A DNA stretch of 64,000 nucleotides, taken from contig PAAG01000013.1 of the NCBI GenBank assembly GCA_002698785.1, positions 62,001 through 126,000 on the forward strand, in the 5' to 3' direction. Source of the DNA: Verrucomicrobiales bacterium (GTDB lineage: Bacteria > Verrucomicrobiota > Verrucomicrobiia > Verrucomicrobiales > DEV007). Numbering within the stretch: the stretch's first letter is position 1; the number at the start of each line of letters is the position of its first letter. The notes beneath the pieces are model-generated. The model was not told where the DNA came from. It saw nothing but the letters and a program-made list of their open reading frames with translations, and ran no database searches. The translations under genes were made by a program, and so were the position numbers. Shown here one piece after another: positions 43,201 through 52,151 of the stretch.

Positions 43201-45308
43201 GCCAATCACAAGAGACCGCTGGCGATCCGGTAAAAGGGGGATTTGATCCCGTCCATGCGGCGTGGTTTTTCCCCCTGTTTGTCCTCATATTCGTCGGAGC
43301 ATTCCGGGCCTTCTTCCCGTCGCTCGCCGAAAAGCCAGAGCTTCTGTGGTTCGACACCGCTCTGCAAGTCCGCGCAAAGGCAGGGTTCGCGGAGCCGCTC
43401 GATCCGACGATCCGCTTCGTCGAGTTCAAGATGAACGAGGAAATGGCGCGCCGTTTTGCCACCCAGGGAGAATACGCTACCGCCGCCGGCATCCTGAAAA
43501 CTCTCGCCGAACTCAAAGTCCGCGCGATCGCACTCGATATTATCTACACCTACGGTCTCGAAGAGGACCAGAATTTACTCGCCTCCACCATTCGGGAAAT
43601 CGAAGCTTCAGGCGAGACATCGGTCGTTCTTCCGATCAGTTTGGAGAAAGGAGCTGATCCCCCCTACATTCTCCGTTCCCTTCCAGCCGTCGAAGGCGAC
43701 CCGTTTCAGATTGGGGTCGTGAACGCCGAAGAAGGCCATCGCTGGCGCAAATATCGCCGCGCCGACACCTTTGAAGGGGAAACATTTCCCTCCCTCGCTC
43801 TTGCGGCACTGGCTGCCGACCGCCCGGCTCCTCTCCGACCCAAGGCCACTTCACCTGGCCACATGGAATGGAAAGTCATCGGTTCCAATGGCAAGCCCAT
43901 CACCAAGTCTGTCGATGATTCGACCGTTCTGCTGAATATCCCTCACTCATTCAATGATGGCTCTTTCGATCGAGCCGCCGGTATCACCCAGCGAGTCTGG
44001 TCCGTTGAAGAACTGGAGGCATTCGCTCAGCAGCCCGAGGGTGCTGATGCACTGCGGGATACCATTTTCTTCGTCGGTTACGACCAGGAAGTCGACAACA
44101 AACCCAACGCCCACGGGAAACAGGAAGCCGGTATGTTTGTCCACGGCGTAGCCCTGAATGATCTCCTCCACAATCGAGCCGTTCACACTCTGCCGCTCTG
44201 GCAGGATCTCACCATTTACGCGATAGTGACAATGGTAGTCGCCATCTTATTCTCGGTCATTCGGAGAAAGCGATGGATCATCATCTCAGCACTCGGGGGA
44301 ATCGCCATCCTTCTACTCTTTGGCTGGTTGGCCACCTGGTTCGTCTGCCAACTTCCTGATTCCATACTGCCCGCCTTGATATGGTCTGGGGCCGTAGTCT
44401 TGGAAATTGGGCGACGCTGGACCTACGAGCAACGGGAACGCACGCAAAGAGATGCTATGTTAGGGTTCTATTTTTCCCCCGCTGTTCTCAAGCAGGTGAC
44501 AAAGGATCTCGATATGATCCGCCCGCAGGGAACCAGCTTTGCCATTCTCCTCAGTGACTTGCGGGGCTTCACCACATTCTGCGAAGCACAACCCGTCGAA
44601 CGAGTTTTCGAGCTGCTTAACCGTCTCTTCGGAGTCGAAACGGACGCAGCCCTTCGCGAAAACGGAAGTCTTGCCCGCTTCGCAGGTGACCAATTCCTCG
44701 CCTATTGGGGAGCTCCCGAACCCTGCGAAGATGCGCCGGACCGATCCCTTCGTGCTTCCATTGAGATTCAGAAAATCCTCGCCGAACACCGGGCAAATCC
44801 TAAGGACGATATCGATCCCTGGCTGAAAATCGGTATCGGGCTTCACTATGGCCGAGCTCTCGTGGGTCACGTCGGTTCACGATCCTATCGTGACTACAAT
44901 CTTGTCGGAGATTCTGTGAATACCACCGCTAGAGTCGAGAGCCAGACAAAGAATTACGGTGCTCCAATCCTAACGACTGGAGAGTTCATGGAAGCCTTGA
45001 AGATGCCCGTATCTTCATTTCAGGTCGATTACGTCACCGTGAAAGGGAAAGCACTTCCCACCGAATTCCACGCTGTTGTTCTCGAGGACACACCCGAAAA
45101 CCTCTCTGCCTGTCGAGCCTACGAGAATGCCTTCGCCCTGTACAAAGAAGGTTCGTTCGAAATTGCCGCCGAATCCTTTCGAGTGCTGAGAGATCACCCG
45201 TTCGAAACGGTTGCGACCTCTGCTCGTATGCTAACGGAACGTTGCGACGAATTGATCGCGCAGCCTCCAGAAGACTGGACCGGCGTCTACACACTAACCT
45301 CGAAGTAA
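43197..45308 (+). CDS. CHASE2-domain adenylate/guanylate cyclase
   Basis: The 703-residue protein begins at a TTG in a TTGA overlap with the preceding stop; the next in-frame Met is at residue 78, past the first membrane helix (about 22-41). A CHASE2 extracytoplasmic domain follows (VRAIALDIIYT, FVGYDQEVDNK), then a bundle of membrane helices (about 335-395), and a class III cyclase domain (about 430-600): LLSDLRGFTTFCE with metal Asp, RFAGDQFLAYWG with the second Asp, IGLHYGRALVGHVGSRSYRDYN and VGDSVNTTARVE. It makes cAMP or cGMP in response to an external signal. The tail has TPR-like helices. Confidence 0.9.
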   Translation: MSQSQETAGDPVKGGFDPVHAAWFFPLFVLIFVGAFRAFFPSLAEKPELLWFDTALQVRAKAGFAEPLDPTIRFVEFKMNEEMARRFATQGEYATAAGILKTLAELKVRAIALDIIYTYGLEEDQNLLASTIREIEASGETSVVLPISLEKGADPPYILRSLPAVEGDPFQIGVVNAEEGHRWRKYRRADTFEGETFPSLALAALAADRPAPLRPKATSPGHMEWKVIGSNGKPITKSVDDSTVLLNIPHSFNDGSFDRAAGITQRVWSVEELEAFAQQPEGADALRDTIFFVGYDQEVDNKPNAHGKQEAGMFVHGVALNDLLHNRAVHTLPLWQDLTIYAIVTMVVAILFSVIRRKRWIIISALGGIAILLLFGWLATWFVCQLPDSILPALIWSGAVVLEIGRRWTYEQRERTQRDAMLGFYFSPAVLKQVTKDLDMIRPQGTSFAILLSDLRGFTTFCEAQPVERVFELLNRLFGVETDAALRENGSLARFAGDQFLAYWGAPEPCEDAPDRSLRASIEIQKILAEHRANPKDDIDPWLKIGIGLHYGRALVGHVGSRSYRDYNLVGDSVNTTARVESQTKNYGAPILTTGEFMEALKMPVSSFQVDYVTVKGKALPTEFHAVVLEDTPENLSACRAYENAFALYKEGSFEIAAESFRVLRDHPFETVATSARMLTERCDELIAQPPEDWTGVYTLTSK

Positions 45309-45315
45309 TTCGAGA

Positions 45316-46740
45316 TTACTTTTTCGCAGCCGCCGCTTTCTTCGTAGGGGCAGAAATGTATTTCTTCGCTTCGGTTTTACTGAGGCCGATGAGTTCCGCC
45401 GCTTCCGCTGCGTCTCCGGTGTCTTCAGTTGCCACTGCGATCATCTCCCGGATAGCCAACTCCAAAGGAGTCTTCCCGGAATCCTTGGCCGCACTGAGAA
45501 ATCGACGCGCAGCTCGTTTCATTAGGGCTGGCGGCACCTCATTGGCATGGTTCGCATCGAATGGCAAATCGCCTGGCAGAAGCACATTTCCCGTCGCAAG
45601 AACGCAGGCTCGCTGAATCAGGTTTTCCAATTCTCGAACGTTCCCAGGCCAGGTATATGACTCCAGCAATTCCATCGCCTCCTTGGAAAACTGCATGGGA
45701 CGCACTTTTCCTTTTTCCGTCTGACGATTGAGGAAATGCTCAGCCAGAAGACGAATATCTTCCGAACGTCGACGTAGCGGTGGAATGTGGATCCGAACCA
45801 CATTGAGACGGTAGAAAAGATCTTCTCGAAACGTGCCGTTCTCTACTTCTTCTTCGAGACGCTTGTTAGTCGCCGCGAGAATCCGCACATCACTCTGCAT
45901 CGTCTGATTGCCACCAACTCGAGAGAACTCACCACTCTGGAGAACGCGCAGAAGTTTACTCTGCACATCAAGAGGCATGTCACCGATCTCATCGAGGAAA
46001 AGAGTCCCGTTGTCGCACTGTTCGAAACGACCGACACGCTGGCTCACAGCACCGGTAAAGGCGCCCTTTTCATGACCAAAAAGCTCGCTTTCCAGCAAAT
46101 TGCTCGGAATCGCCGCACAGTTGATCGCAACATACTCCGACTTCGAACGGCGTGAGAATTTGTGGATCGCGTTGGATACCACTTCCTTACCCACACCACT
46201 CTCACCGGTGATCAGCACCGGAGCGTCGGCACGGGCTACACGCCCGATCAGCTTATAAACGTCCTGCATGGCCGGTGACCGGCCAATAATCAGGTCGTCC
46301 GAAGGCTGGGGTGGCACGATTGAACCAGACGAAGTTCTCTCCCGGTCAGCGACACGCATTTGCTCTGCCGCCTGGAGGGCGCGCTCTGCTACTTGGCGGA
46401 TTTCAAAGTTGATCGACTCCCGCCTCAAAACATCGAAAGCTCCAATCCGCATAGATTCGATCACAGCGTTCGTAGAAGTGATCAAACCATTCAAGATCAC
46501 CATCGCGTTTGGCTTGGCCATACGCGTCTTTTTGAGAAGGTCCACACCGTCAAAAGGACGCAGGTGAAACTCCGCAATCAGCAGATCGGCATCGTTATCT
46601 TTGAACAATTTCAGCGCCTCCTCTGACGAATTTGTGGTAAGAATTTCCACAGTATCCGCCTCGAGGTGCTTGGAGAGCCACTCAAGAAAGTCGGGGTCGT
46701 TGTCAGCGACAACTACCGTTTGTTTCTGGATATCTTCCAT
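45316..46740 (-). CDS. NtrC-type sigma-54 activator with degenerate receiver domain
   Basis: The 474-residue protein has an N-terminal receiver fold (1-120) in which the phospho-acceptor Asp is replaced: ADLLIAEFHLRPFDG puts Glu57 at that site, the conserved Thr/Ser region is VILNGL, and the conserved Lys is Arg in FDVLRRES. The acidic pair in VVADNDPD is kept. The AAA+ domain is intact: Walker A GESGVGKE, GAFTGA for sigma-54 contact, LFLDEIGDMP, and R fingers in LRRRSEDIR. The C-terminus has a weak Fis-type HTH (AAELIGLSKTEAKKYI) and a Lys/Ala tail. It probably activates sigma-54 promoters without phosphorylation control (inference). Confidence 0.92.
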   Translation of the reverse strand: MEDIQKQTVVVADNDPDFLEWLSKHLEADTVEILTTNSSEEALKLFKDNDADLLIAEFHLRPFDGVDLLKKTRMAKPNAMVILNGLITSTNAVIESMRIGAFDVLRRESINFEIRQVAERALQAAEQMRVADRERTSSGSIVPPQPSDDLIIGRSPAMQDVYKLIGRVARADAPVLITGESGVGKEVVSNAIHKFSRRSKSEYVAINCAAIPSNLLESELFGHEKGAFTGAVSQRVGRFEQCDNGTLFLDEIGDMPLDVQSKLLRVLQSGEFSRVGGNQTMQSDVRILAATNKRLEEEVENGTFREDLFYRLNVVRIHIPPLRRRSEDIRLLAEHFLNRQTEKGKVRPMQFSKEAMELLESYTWPGNVRELENLIQRACVLATGNVLLPGDLPFDANHANEVPPALMKRAARRFLSAAKDSGKTPLELAIREMIAVATEDTGDAAEAAELIGLSKTEAKKYISAPTKKAAAAKK

Positions 46741-46844
46741 AAAGGGTTGAAAGTCAGAACGCTGAGAGTCGGTTCCTGCTCCTCTCTCGGGGTTCTGCGG
46801 GCAAGTATAACACAGTACCCTGTTTTCACTTCAAATATTGGCTA

Positions 46845-48161
46845 ATGAAATACCGCAAAATTCCTTCGGAACTCTTTATTTCCAACCGGTCCAGATTAGC
46901 AGATGAGCTCCCCGAAAAGGCCCTCGCAGTGCTCCATTCGGCCGATATTCCCTGGAGATCCGCAGATGGATCGATGCGTTTCATCCAAAACAGCGACCTC
47001 TTTTACCTCAGCGGAATCGATCAGGAAGAAACGATCCTGATCCTTTTCCCGAGTCACCCCGACCCAAAAATGAGGGAAATCCTTTTCGTTCGGGAAACGT
47101 CGGAGCTCATCTCCATCTGGGAAGGCTTCAAAGTCACTAAAGAACAGGCCACCGAAATCTCAGGAATTCAGCACGTGGAATGGACGGATCGTTTCGATTC
47201 TGCCCTCCGCCAACTGGCTCGCGACGCAGAATCCATTTTTCTCAATCACAACGAGCACTCCCGCTCGGCTGCTCCCATCAACGGATCACTGGACGACCGT
47301 TTCCGCATCCGGTGTCAGGATTTGTATCCCGACCATTCCTACCGTCGTCTTGCACCGATTCTTCACAAACTGCGCGTGACGAAGACACAGGAAGAAATAG
47401 ACCTCCTCCAGCATGCCTGCGACATCACCGAAGAAGGCTTCCGCAGGATTCTCGGGTTCGTGAAGCCAGGCGTCATGGAATACGAAGTCGAGGCCGAATA
47501 CATCCACGAGTTCATAAAGCGCGGATCACGCGGATTTGCCTACGAGCCAATTGTCGCATCGGGTGAAAACGGCTGCGTTCTCCACTACCTCTCCAACGAC
47601 CAGCCCTGCAAGGATGGCGATCTACTCCTCATGGACGTTGGCGCTGAATACGCGAACTACAACGCAGACCTCACGCGCACCATTCCCGTAAACGGAAAAT
47701 TCACCGAAAGGCAGCGAGCCGTCTACGACGCCGTTCACCGTATCGTGCGTCTGTGCATCGACGAGCTGATCGTCCCGGGAAAGGCAATTCGTAAAGAATA
47801 TCACGCTGAAGTCGCGCGAAAAATGGAGGACGAACTCATCGCACTCGACCTCATCGACCCGGCAGTGGTTGAGGAAGAACGCGCAACCCCCGACCTCCCT
47901 GAGGAAAAACGCGCCTATCGAAAATACTTCATGCACGGCGTCAGCCACAGCCTCGGCATCGACGTGCACGACGTCACCCCTGTCGAACCTGTTTTTGTCG
48001 AAAACATGGTCGTCACTGTCGAACCCGGCATCTACATCCGTGAAGAAGGTATTGCCGTCCGAATCGAAAACGACATTGTAGTCCGGTCCTCCGGCAATCT
48101 GGACCTCATGGCATCAATCCCAATCGACGCAGATGAGATCGAATCTTTGATGGCCGGGTAA
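46845..48161 (+). CDS. pepP: Xaa-Pro aminopeptidase (M24B)
   Basis: The 438-residue protein has an N-terminal AMP_N domain (RSRLADELPEKALAVLHSADI, FYLSGIDQEETILIL) and a C-terminal pita-bread M24 domain. Metal ligands are visible: Asp in LLMDVGAEYANYNADLTRT (two Asp), His in HGVSHSLGIDVHD, Glu in VTVEPGIYI and Glu in VRIENDI. It removes N-terminal residues before proline. It starts a plus-strand run of four genes with gaps of 23, 8 and an overlap of 8 bases, though its role seems unrelated to the sugar enzymes that follow. Confidence 0.93.
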   Translation: MKYRKIPSELFISNRSRLADELPEKALAVLHSADIPWRSADGSMRFIQNSDLFYLSGIDQEETILILFPSHPDPKMREILFVRETSELISIWEGFKVTKEQATEISGIQHVEWTDRFDSALRQLARDAESIFLNHNEHSRSAAPINGSLDDRFRIRCQDLYPDHSYRRLAPILHKLRVTKTQEEIDLLQHACDITEEGFRRILGFVKPGVMEYEVEAEYIHEFIKRGSRGFAYEPIVASGENGCVLHYLSNDQPCKDGDLLLMDVGAEYANYNADLTRTIPVNGKFTERQRAVYDAVHRIVRLCIDELIVPGKAIRKEYHAEVARKMEDELIALDLIDPAVVEEERATPDLPEEKRAYRKYFMHGVSHSLGIDVHDVTPVEPVFVENMVVTVEPGIYIREEGIAVRIENDIVVRSSGNLDLMASIPIDADEIESLMAG

Positions 48162-48184
48162 TCCTTCCATGCTACCTATCCGGA

Positions 48185-49579
48185 ATGTCTTCTTCGAAAA
48201 CAGCAAAGATTTGCGACGTTTCCCTCTATTTTCTGCCCGTAGTCATGCGGGTTCCCCTCAAATTCGGCAGTCAGGTCGTTGAATCTGTCACCTGCGCCCG
48301 CGCTTCCGTCACTATTGAAGATGGAAACGGAAAAACTGCGACAGGATGGGGTGAGACTCCGCTCTCCGTCGCCTGGGTCTGGCCATCTTCCCTCGATTAC
48401 GAAGATCGCCATGAAGCCCTGAAATCATTCACAAAGGCGATTGCAGAAGAACTTCCGAAATCAAACACCATCGGTCACCCCATCGAGATCAGCCACGATT
48501 TTATCGAAGGACAGCTCGAAGAACTACAGCGTTCGGTCAATGAACAGCGCCCGGAAGGAGCCGAAATCCCTCATCTCGCAGCGCTTGTCTGCTACTCACT
48601 CTTCGACATCGCAATTCACGATGCCTACGGCCGACTGAACGAATGTCCGACCTACGACACCTACGGCCCTGAGTTTCTCACGCTCGATCTTTCTCATTTT
48701 CTGGCACCGATCAGCAAAGATATCAGCTTCAAAGGCAAATACCTGTCTGATTTTCTCGTTCCCAAGCCAGAGAAGAAACTTCCGGTCTGGCATCTTGTCG
48801 GTGGCCTCGACCCCTTGGATCCAGGTGAACTAACCGGCTCAGAGCCGGACGATGGATATCCTGTCACGCTAGTCGATTGGATCGATCAAGACGGCCTCGA
48901 CTGCCTCAAGATCAAACTCCGCGGAAACGACGCCGAGTGGGACTACGAACGCCTTACGAAAATCGGCAGCATCTCGCAGGAAAAAGACGTCACTTGGCTC
49001 ACAACGGACTTCAACTGCACCGTCACCGATCCCTCCTACGTGAACGACATTCTCGACCGTCTCAAGATCGACGATCCCGTCACCTACCAGAAGATCCTCT
49101 ACGTCGAACAGCCTTTCCCCTACGACCTCGAAGCCAATCGCATCGACGTCCACAGCGTCAGCGCACGAAAGCCGCTCTTTATGGACGAGAGCGCGCACGA
49201 CTGGAAATTTGTGAAAATGGGCCGTGAACTCGGTTGGAACGGTGTCGCCCTGAAGACCTGCAAGACACAGACCGGAGCACTACTCAGCCTGTGCTGGGCC
49301 AAAGCCCATGGGATGACGCTCATGGTCCAGGACCTCACCAACCCTATGCTCGCGCAGATTCCTCATTTTCTGCTCGCAGCTCACGCAGGCACCATAATGG
49401 GCGTAGAATCCAACGGCATGCAGTTCTACCCCGAAGCCAGCGCTCCGGAGCGAGAAGTCCATCCCGGCCTCTACAAGCGAAACAACGGCATTCTCGATGG
49501 TTCTACCCTCGGTCCAACCGGATTCGGATATCGCGAAGACGAAGTCGAACGTAACCTCCCCAAACCAGTCATCGGCTAA
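48185..49579 (+). CDS. Enolase-superfamily (mandelate racemase/MLE-type) enzyme
   Basis: The 464-residue protein has the capping domain and barrel of the MR/MLE superfamily. Catalytic motifs seen are KIKL in CLKIKLRGND (KxK-type base), metal ligands in TTDFN, ILYVEQPFPYD and LFMDESAHD, and a second Lys in ALKTCKTQTGAL. It is longer than the usual 350-380 residues because of an inserted segment at about residues 170-230. It abstracts a proton alpha to a carboxylate; whether it is a dehydratase, epimerase or cycloisomerase is unknown. The gluconokinase gene starts eight bases on, hinting at a sugar-acid substrate (inference). Confidence 0.8.
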   Translation: MSSSKTAKICDVSLYFLPVVMRVPLKFGSQVVESVTCARASVTIEDGNGKTATGWGETPLSVAWVWPSSLDYEDRHEALKSFTKAIAEELPKSNTIGHPIEISHDFIEGQLEELQRSVNEQRPEGAEIPHLAALVCYSLFDIAIHDAYGRLNECPTYDTYGPEFLTLDLSHFLAPISKDISFKGKYLSDFLVPKPEKKLPVWHLVGGLDPLDPGELTGSEPDDGYPVTLVDWIDQDGLDCLKIKLRGNDAEWDYERLTKIGSISQEKDVTWLTTDFNCTVTDPSYVNDILDRLKIDDPVTYQKILYVEQPFPYDLEANRIDVHSVSARKPLFMDESAHDWKFVKMGRELGWNGVALKTCKTQTGALLSLCWAKAHGMTLMVQDLTNPMLAQIPHFLLAAHAGTIMGVESNGMQFYPEASAPEREVHPGLYKRNNGILDGSTLGPTGFGYREDEVERNLPKPVIG

Positions 49580-49587
49580 AGGAAGCA

Positions 49588-50109
49588 ATGAACCATCCTT
49601 TCATCGTCATCATGGGAGTCTCCGGCTGCGGGAAGACGACCATCGCCAGCTCACTTGCCGAAAAACTCGGTGGTCGCTATCTCGAAGGCGATTCCTTTCA
49701 TCCTCCAGAGAACAAGGAAAAGATGGGAGCAGGCATTCCGCTCACCGACGAAGATCGGTGGCCCTGGTTCGACGAACTTCGTTCTGCCGCATCAGAAGCG
49801 ATCAATGATGGCAAAACAGCCGTCCTCTCCTGTTCCGCGCTAAAACAGGTCTATCGCGATTACCTCTTCCAAGGATTCGATGAACCCCGCCTCGTCTACC
49901 TCGAAGGTTCTTTCGATCTCATCAAATCGAGAATGGATGCCAGGAATCACGAATACATGACGTCCACCTTGCTCAAGAGTCAGTTCGATACCCTCGAAGA
50001 GCCACAGGCCGAAGCAAATTGTCTCGCCGTTTCCATCGAACTTTCCCCAGAGGAAATTCTGGAACAAATCGAGAGCTGGCTTTCAGCTGCCGAAGTATCC
50101 AATGGGTAA
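49588..50109 (+). CDS. gntK: Gluconokinase (GntK/IdnK type)
   Basis: The 173-residue P-loop kinase has Walker A GVSGCGKTT, LEGDSFHPPENKEKMGAGIPLTDEDRW, which is the gluconate-kinase signature, and CSALKQVYRDYL. It phosphorylates gluconate to 6-phosphogluconate, feeding the pentose phosphate or Entner-Doudoroff route. Length and motifs are usual. It overlaps the following glycosyltransferase gene by eight bases. Confidence 0.92.
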   Translation: MNHPFIVIMGVSGCGKTTIASSLAEKLGGRYLEGDSFHPPENKEKMGAGIPLTDEDRWPWFDELRSAASEAINDGKTAVLSCSALKQVYRDYLFQGFDEPRLVYLEGSFDLIKSRMDARNHEYMTSTLLKSQFDTLEEPQAEANCLAVSIELSPEEILEQIESWLSAAEVSNG

Positions 50110-51028
50110 GGTGCTTTTCATCCGCGGAGGTGCAGTGGGCGATTTCATCCTCACACTTCCCGCCATCAAATTGATGCGGGACTGCCTCCCTGAGAACGAA
50201 ATCGAAATTCTCGGCTACCCCTCGATTACCGAACTCGCAACCACAACAGGGCTCGCCGATCGCACACGATCCATCGAAGACGCCCGCCTCGCGACCTTCT
50301 TCGCACCAGGAGCCAAACTCGACGAGGAATGGTGCGACTACTTCTCCAGCTTTGACGTCGTCGTAAGTTACCTCTACGACCCGGATGGCTACTTTTCGGG
50401 AAACCTCGAAAAAGCCGGAGTGAAAACCCTCCTTCGAGGCATCTTCCGTCCCGAGGAATCGGAACCATTTGTCTCAGCCTCCCGCCAGTTGGCTCGACCA
50501 CTTGAGACCCTGGCACTGTTTCTCGAAGATCCAGCACCAGCCCTCGACTACGAGAAAACCGAAAACACGTTTCCTGGCAATCCAGTCATCGCCCTTCACC
50601 CCGGTAGTGGTAGCCCCTCCAAAAACTGGTCATTCGAATCCTGGGCCAATGTCATCAAGGGCATCTCAGAAAAACACCACGAAGCTCATTTCCTCATCAC
50701 TGCCGGCGAAGCTGAACTCGAACGCATCGAACAGTTCCATGCTCTCATAGATCCACTCGGCATTTCCTGGGAATCCGTTTCTGGCAAATCACTCACTGAC
50801 CTAGCCTCGCTCTATCGCTCCATAGATTTCTATCTGGGACACGATAGTGGCATCTCACACCTTGCTGCGAGTGCCGGGAGTAAAGGACTTCTCCTCTTTG
50901 GTCCTACCAATCCTTCCATATGGGCTCCAGAGACGAATAGAATGGAGATCATTGCTTCTCCTTCCAAGTCGCTGGGAGACATCTCAGTGGCTCAAGTTCT
51001 CGATCGAATTGAGTTATCCACATCGTAG
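50102..51028 (+). CDS. Glycosyltransferase family 9 (heptosyltransferase-like)
   Basis: The 308-residue GT-B protein starts KVLFIRGGAVGDFILTLPAI, the GT9 N-terminal signature, and has the nucleotide-sugar region HPGSGSPSKNW and GHDSGISHLAAS followed by LLLFGPTNPSIW. GT9 enzymes add heptose or related sugars to lipopolysaccharide core. The ATG overlaps gntK by eight bases. The last codons contain an exact DnaA-box sequence (51014-51022). Confidence 0.87.
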   Translation: MGKVLFIRGGAVGDFILTLPAIKLMRDCLPENEIEILGYPSITELATTTGLADRTRSIEDARLATFFAPGAKLDEEWCDYFSSFDVVVSYLYDPDGYFSGNLEKAGVKTLLRGIFRPEESEPFVSASRQLARPLETLALFLEDPAPALDYEKTENTFPGNPVIALHPGSGSPSKNWSFESWANVIKGISEKHHEAHFLITAGEAELERIEQFHALIDPLGISWESVSGKSLTDLASLYRSIDFYLGHDSGISHLAASAGSKGLLLFGPTNPSIWAPETNRMEIIASPSKSLGDISVAQVLDRIELSTS

Positions 51029-51237
51029 AAGAATAAAATAAATTTAGAGGGAAATGGATTATCTTATTATAGATGTGAATAACTGTGAGATACGTTCACA
51101 ACTCACTGAAAAAGAGCATTTCATCGATCCTTTTTAAATGTGAGAAAGCTCCTGAAAGTATTGAGAGCAACTGACCTTCGCTGTGAGTAACCCGAAGTTG
51201 TTCAAAACTTTTCCCAGTTCTTCCGAGGTTATTCACA
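51014..51237. other. DnaA-box cluster in AT-rich intergenic region, candidate oriC
   Basis: Exact matches to TTATNCACA occur at 51014-51022 (TTATCCACA, plus), 51074-51082 (TGTGAATAA, i.e. minus-strand TTATTCACA) and 51229-51237 (TTATTCACA, plus). A one-mismatch copy, TGTGAGTAA, is at 51182-51190. The spacer begins with an AT-rich tract (51029-51075), which could serve as an unwinding element. The two outer boxes overlap the 3' ends of the convergent GT9 and rnc genes. Three exact boxes in about 224 bases is far above chance. Whether it is the origin, a DnaA-titration site or another control region is inference. Confidence 0.6.
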
Positions 51238-51927
51238 CACTTTTTCATCCTTCCAGGACTCGTTTTCAAGGGCATTGGCAGCAGCTTGGGTTTCCGCTTC
51301 CTTTTTGCTTTTTCCAGTGCCGCGACCAAGAATCGTTCCTTCCCAGGTAACCTCGGCTACGAAAGATTTGCTGTGGTCGGGACCTTCCTGAGAAACGATG
51401 GAATACGAGGGGCTGGTCGGAGCGATAGATTGGAGCTGCTCCTGCAGTTCACCCTTTGGGTTATTCTCTTCAGGCTCATCGACGATCTGTTCGATGAATT
51501 CGGAAAAGTTGTTTAGCAGAAACTCGCGAGCCTTTCCGATACCACCATCGAGATAGATGGCACCTGCCAGGGCTTCAATGGCATCAGCAAGATTGGAAGG
51601 TCGCTTGCGACCCCCGCTCGCCGATTCCCCTTTGCCCAGGAGAAGATACTCACCCAGATCGATCTTGTGGGCGTAGCGGCAGAGAGCACTCCGTGATACA
51701 AGCCGACTTCTGAGCTTAGTCAGTCTCCCTTCGCTGAAAGAGGGAAAAAGACGAAACAACTCATCTGTCAGGATCAACTGGATCACCGCATCGCCAAGAT
51801 ACTCTAACCGCTGGTTGTCGAAATGAGGCCTCTTCGACTCATAAGCAAGACTGGGATGAGTGAGTGCCTCGGCTAGTAGGAGCGAGTTAGTAAATTTGTA
51901 TCCTATTCGTTCCTCAATAGATTCCAT
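51229..51927 (-). CDS. rnc: Ribonuclease III
   Basis: The ATG at 51927 gives 232 residues. The endonuclease domain has the RNase III signature QRLEYLGDAVIQLILTDEL with catalytic acidic residues, and LADAIEALAGAIYLDGG. The dsRBD is FVAEVTWEGTILGRGTGKSKKEAETQAAANALE. It processes rRNA precursors and structured RNAs. The frame continues upstream through tRNA-His and has no family resemblance there, so the longer start is rejected. The TAA stop overlaps the rightmost DnaA box. Confidence 0.95.
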   Translation of the reverse strand: MESIEERIGYKFTNSLLLAEALTHPSLAYESKRPHFDNQRLEYLGDAVIQLILTDELFRLFPSFSEGRLTKLRSRLVSRSALCRYAHKIDLGEYLLLGKGESASGGRKRPSNLADAIEALAGAIYLDGGIGKAREFLLNNFSEFIEQIVDEPEENNPKGELQEQLQSIAPTSPSYSIVSQEGPDHSKSFVAEVTWEGTILGRGTGKSKKEAETQAAANALENESWKDEKVCE

Positions 51928-51941
51928 CGACGGTTCAATGA

Positions 51942-52017
51942 TGGGGTGGCTGACGGGATTTGAACCCGCGACAACCGGAACCACAAACCGGGGCTCTACC
52001 CCTGAGCTACAGCCACC
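51942..52017 (-). tRNA. tRNA-His (GTG)
   Basis: The minus strand reads GGTGGCTG, with the extra 5' G (G-1) characteristic of tRNA-His at 52017, a D-arm GTAGCTCAGGGGTAGAGC, anticodon loop TTGTGGT with anticodon GTG, T-arm GGTTCAAATCC, acceptor CAGCCAC, C73 opposite G-1, and encoded CCA. It lies 14 bases upstream of the rnc ATG on the same strand, so the two may share a transcript. Confidence 0.95.
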
Positions 52018-52151
52018 ATCGGAGCGGGACGACCAGAAGGCCAATCCGAGCCGAAGCGGAAAGTAAAACACTCGTCGGGTTTTTCCAGTGGAAAATCACA
52101 GGCTCTTGCAATTCTCCCAAACGCCGGGATCGTTCCCCCTCAACCGTTTTC

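Noticed and set aside
46806-46811. TATAAC as a -10 element for the aminopeptidase gene
   Set aside because: No reasonable -35 hexamer or TG extension at suitable spacing.
51928-52071. N-terminal extension of rnc
   Set aside because: It reads through tRNA-His, which has complete cloverleaf pairing, and the added residues do not resemble RNase III.
51960-52151. N-terminal extension of the DUF1802 gene
   Set aside because: It crosses tRNA-His on the opposite strand and adds an Arg/Pro/Ser-rich sequence; the family match starts at 52152.
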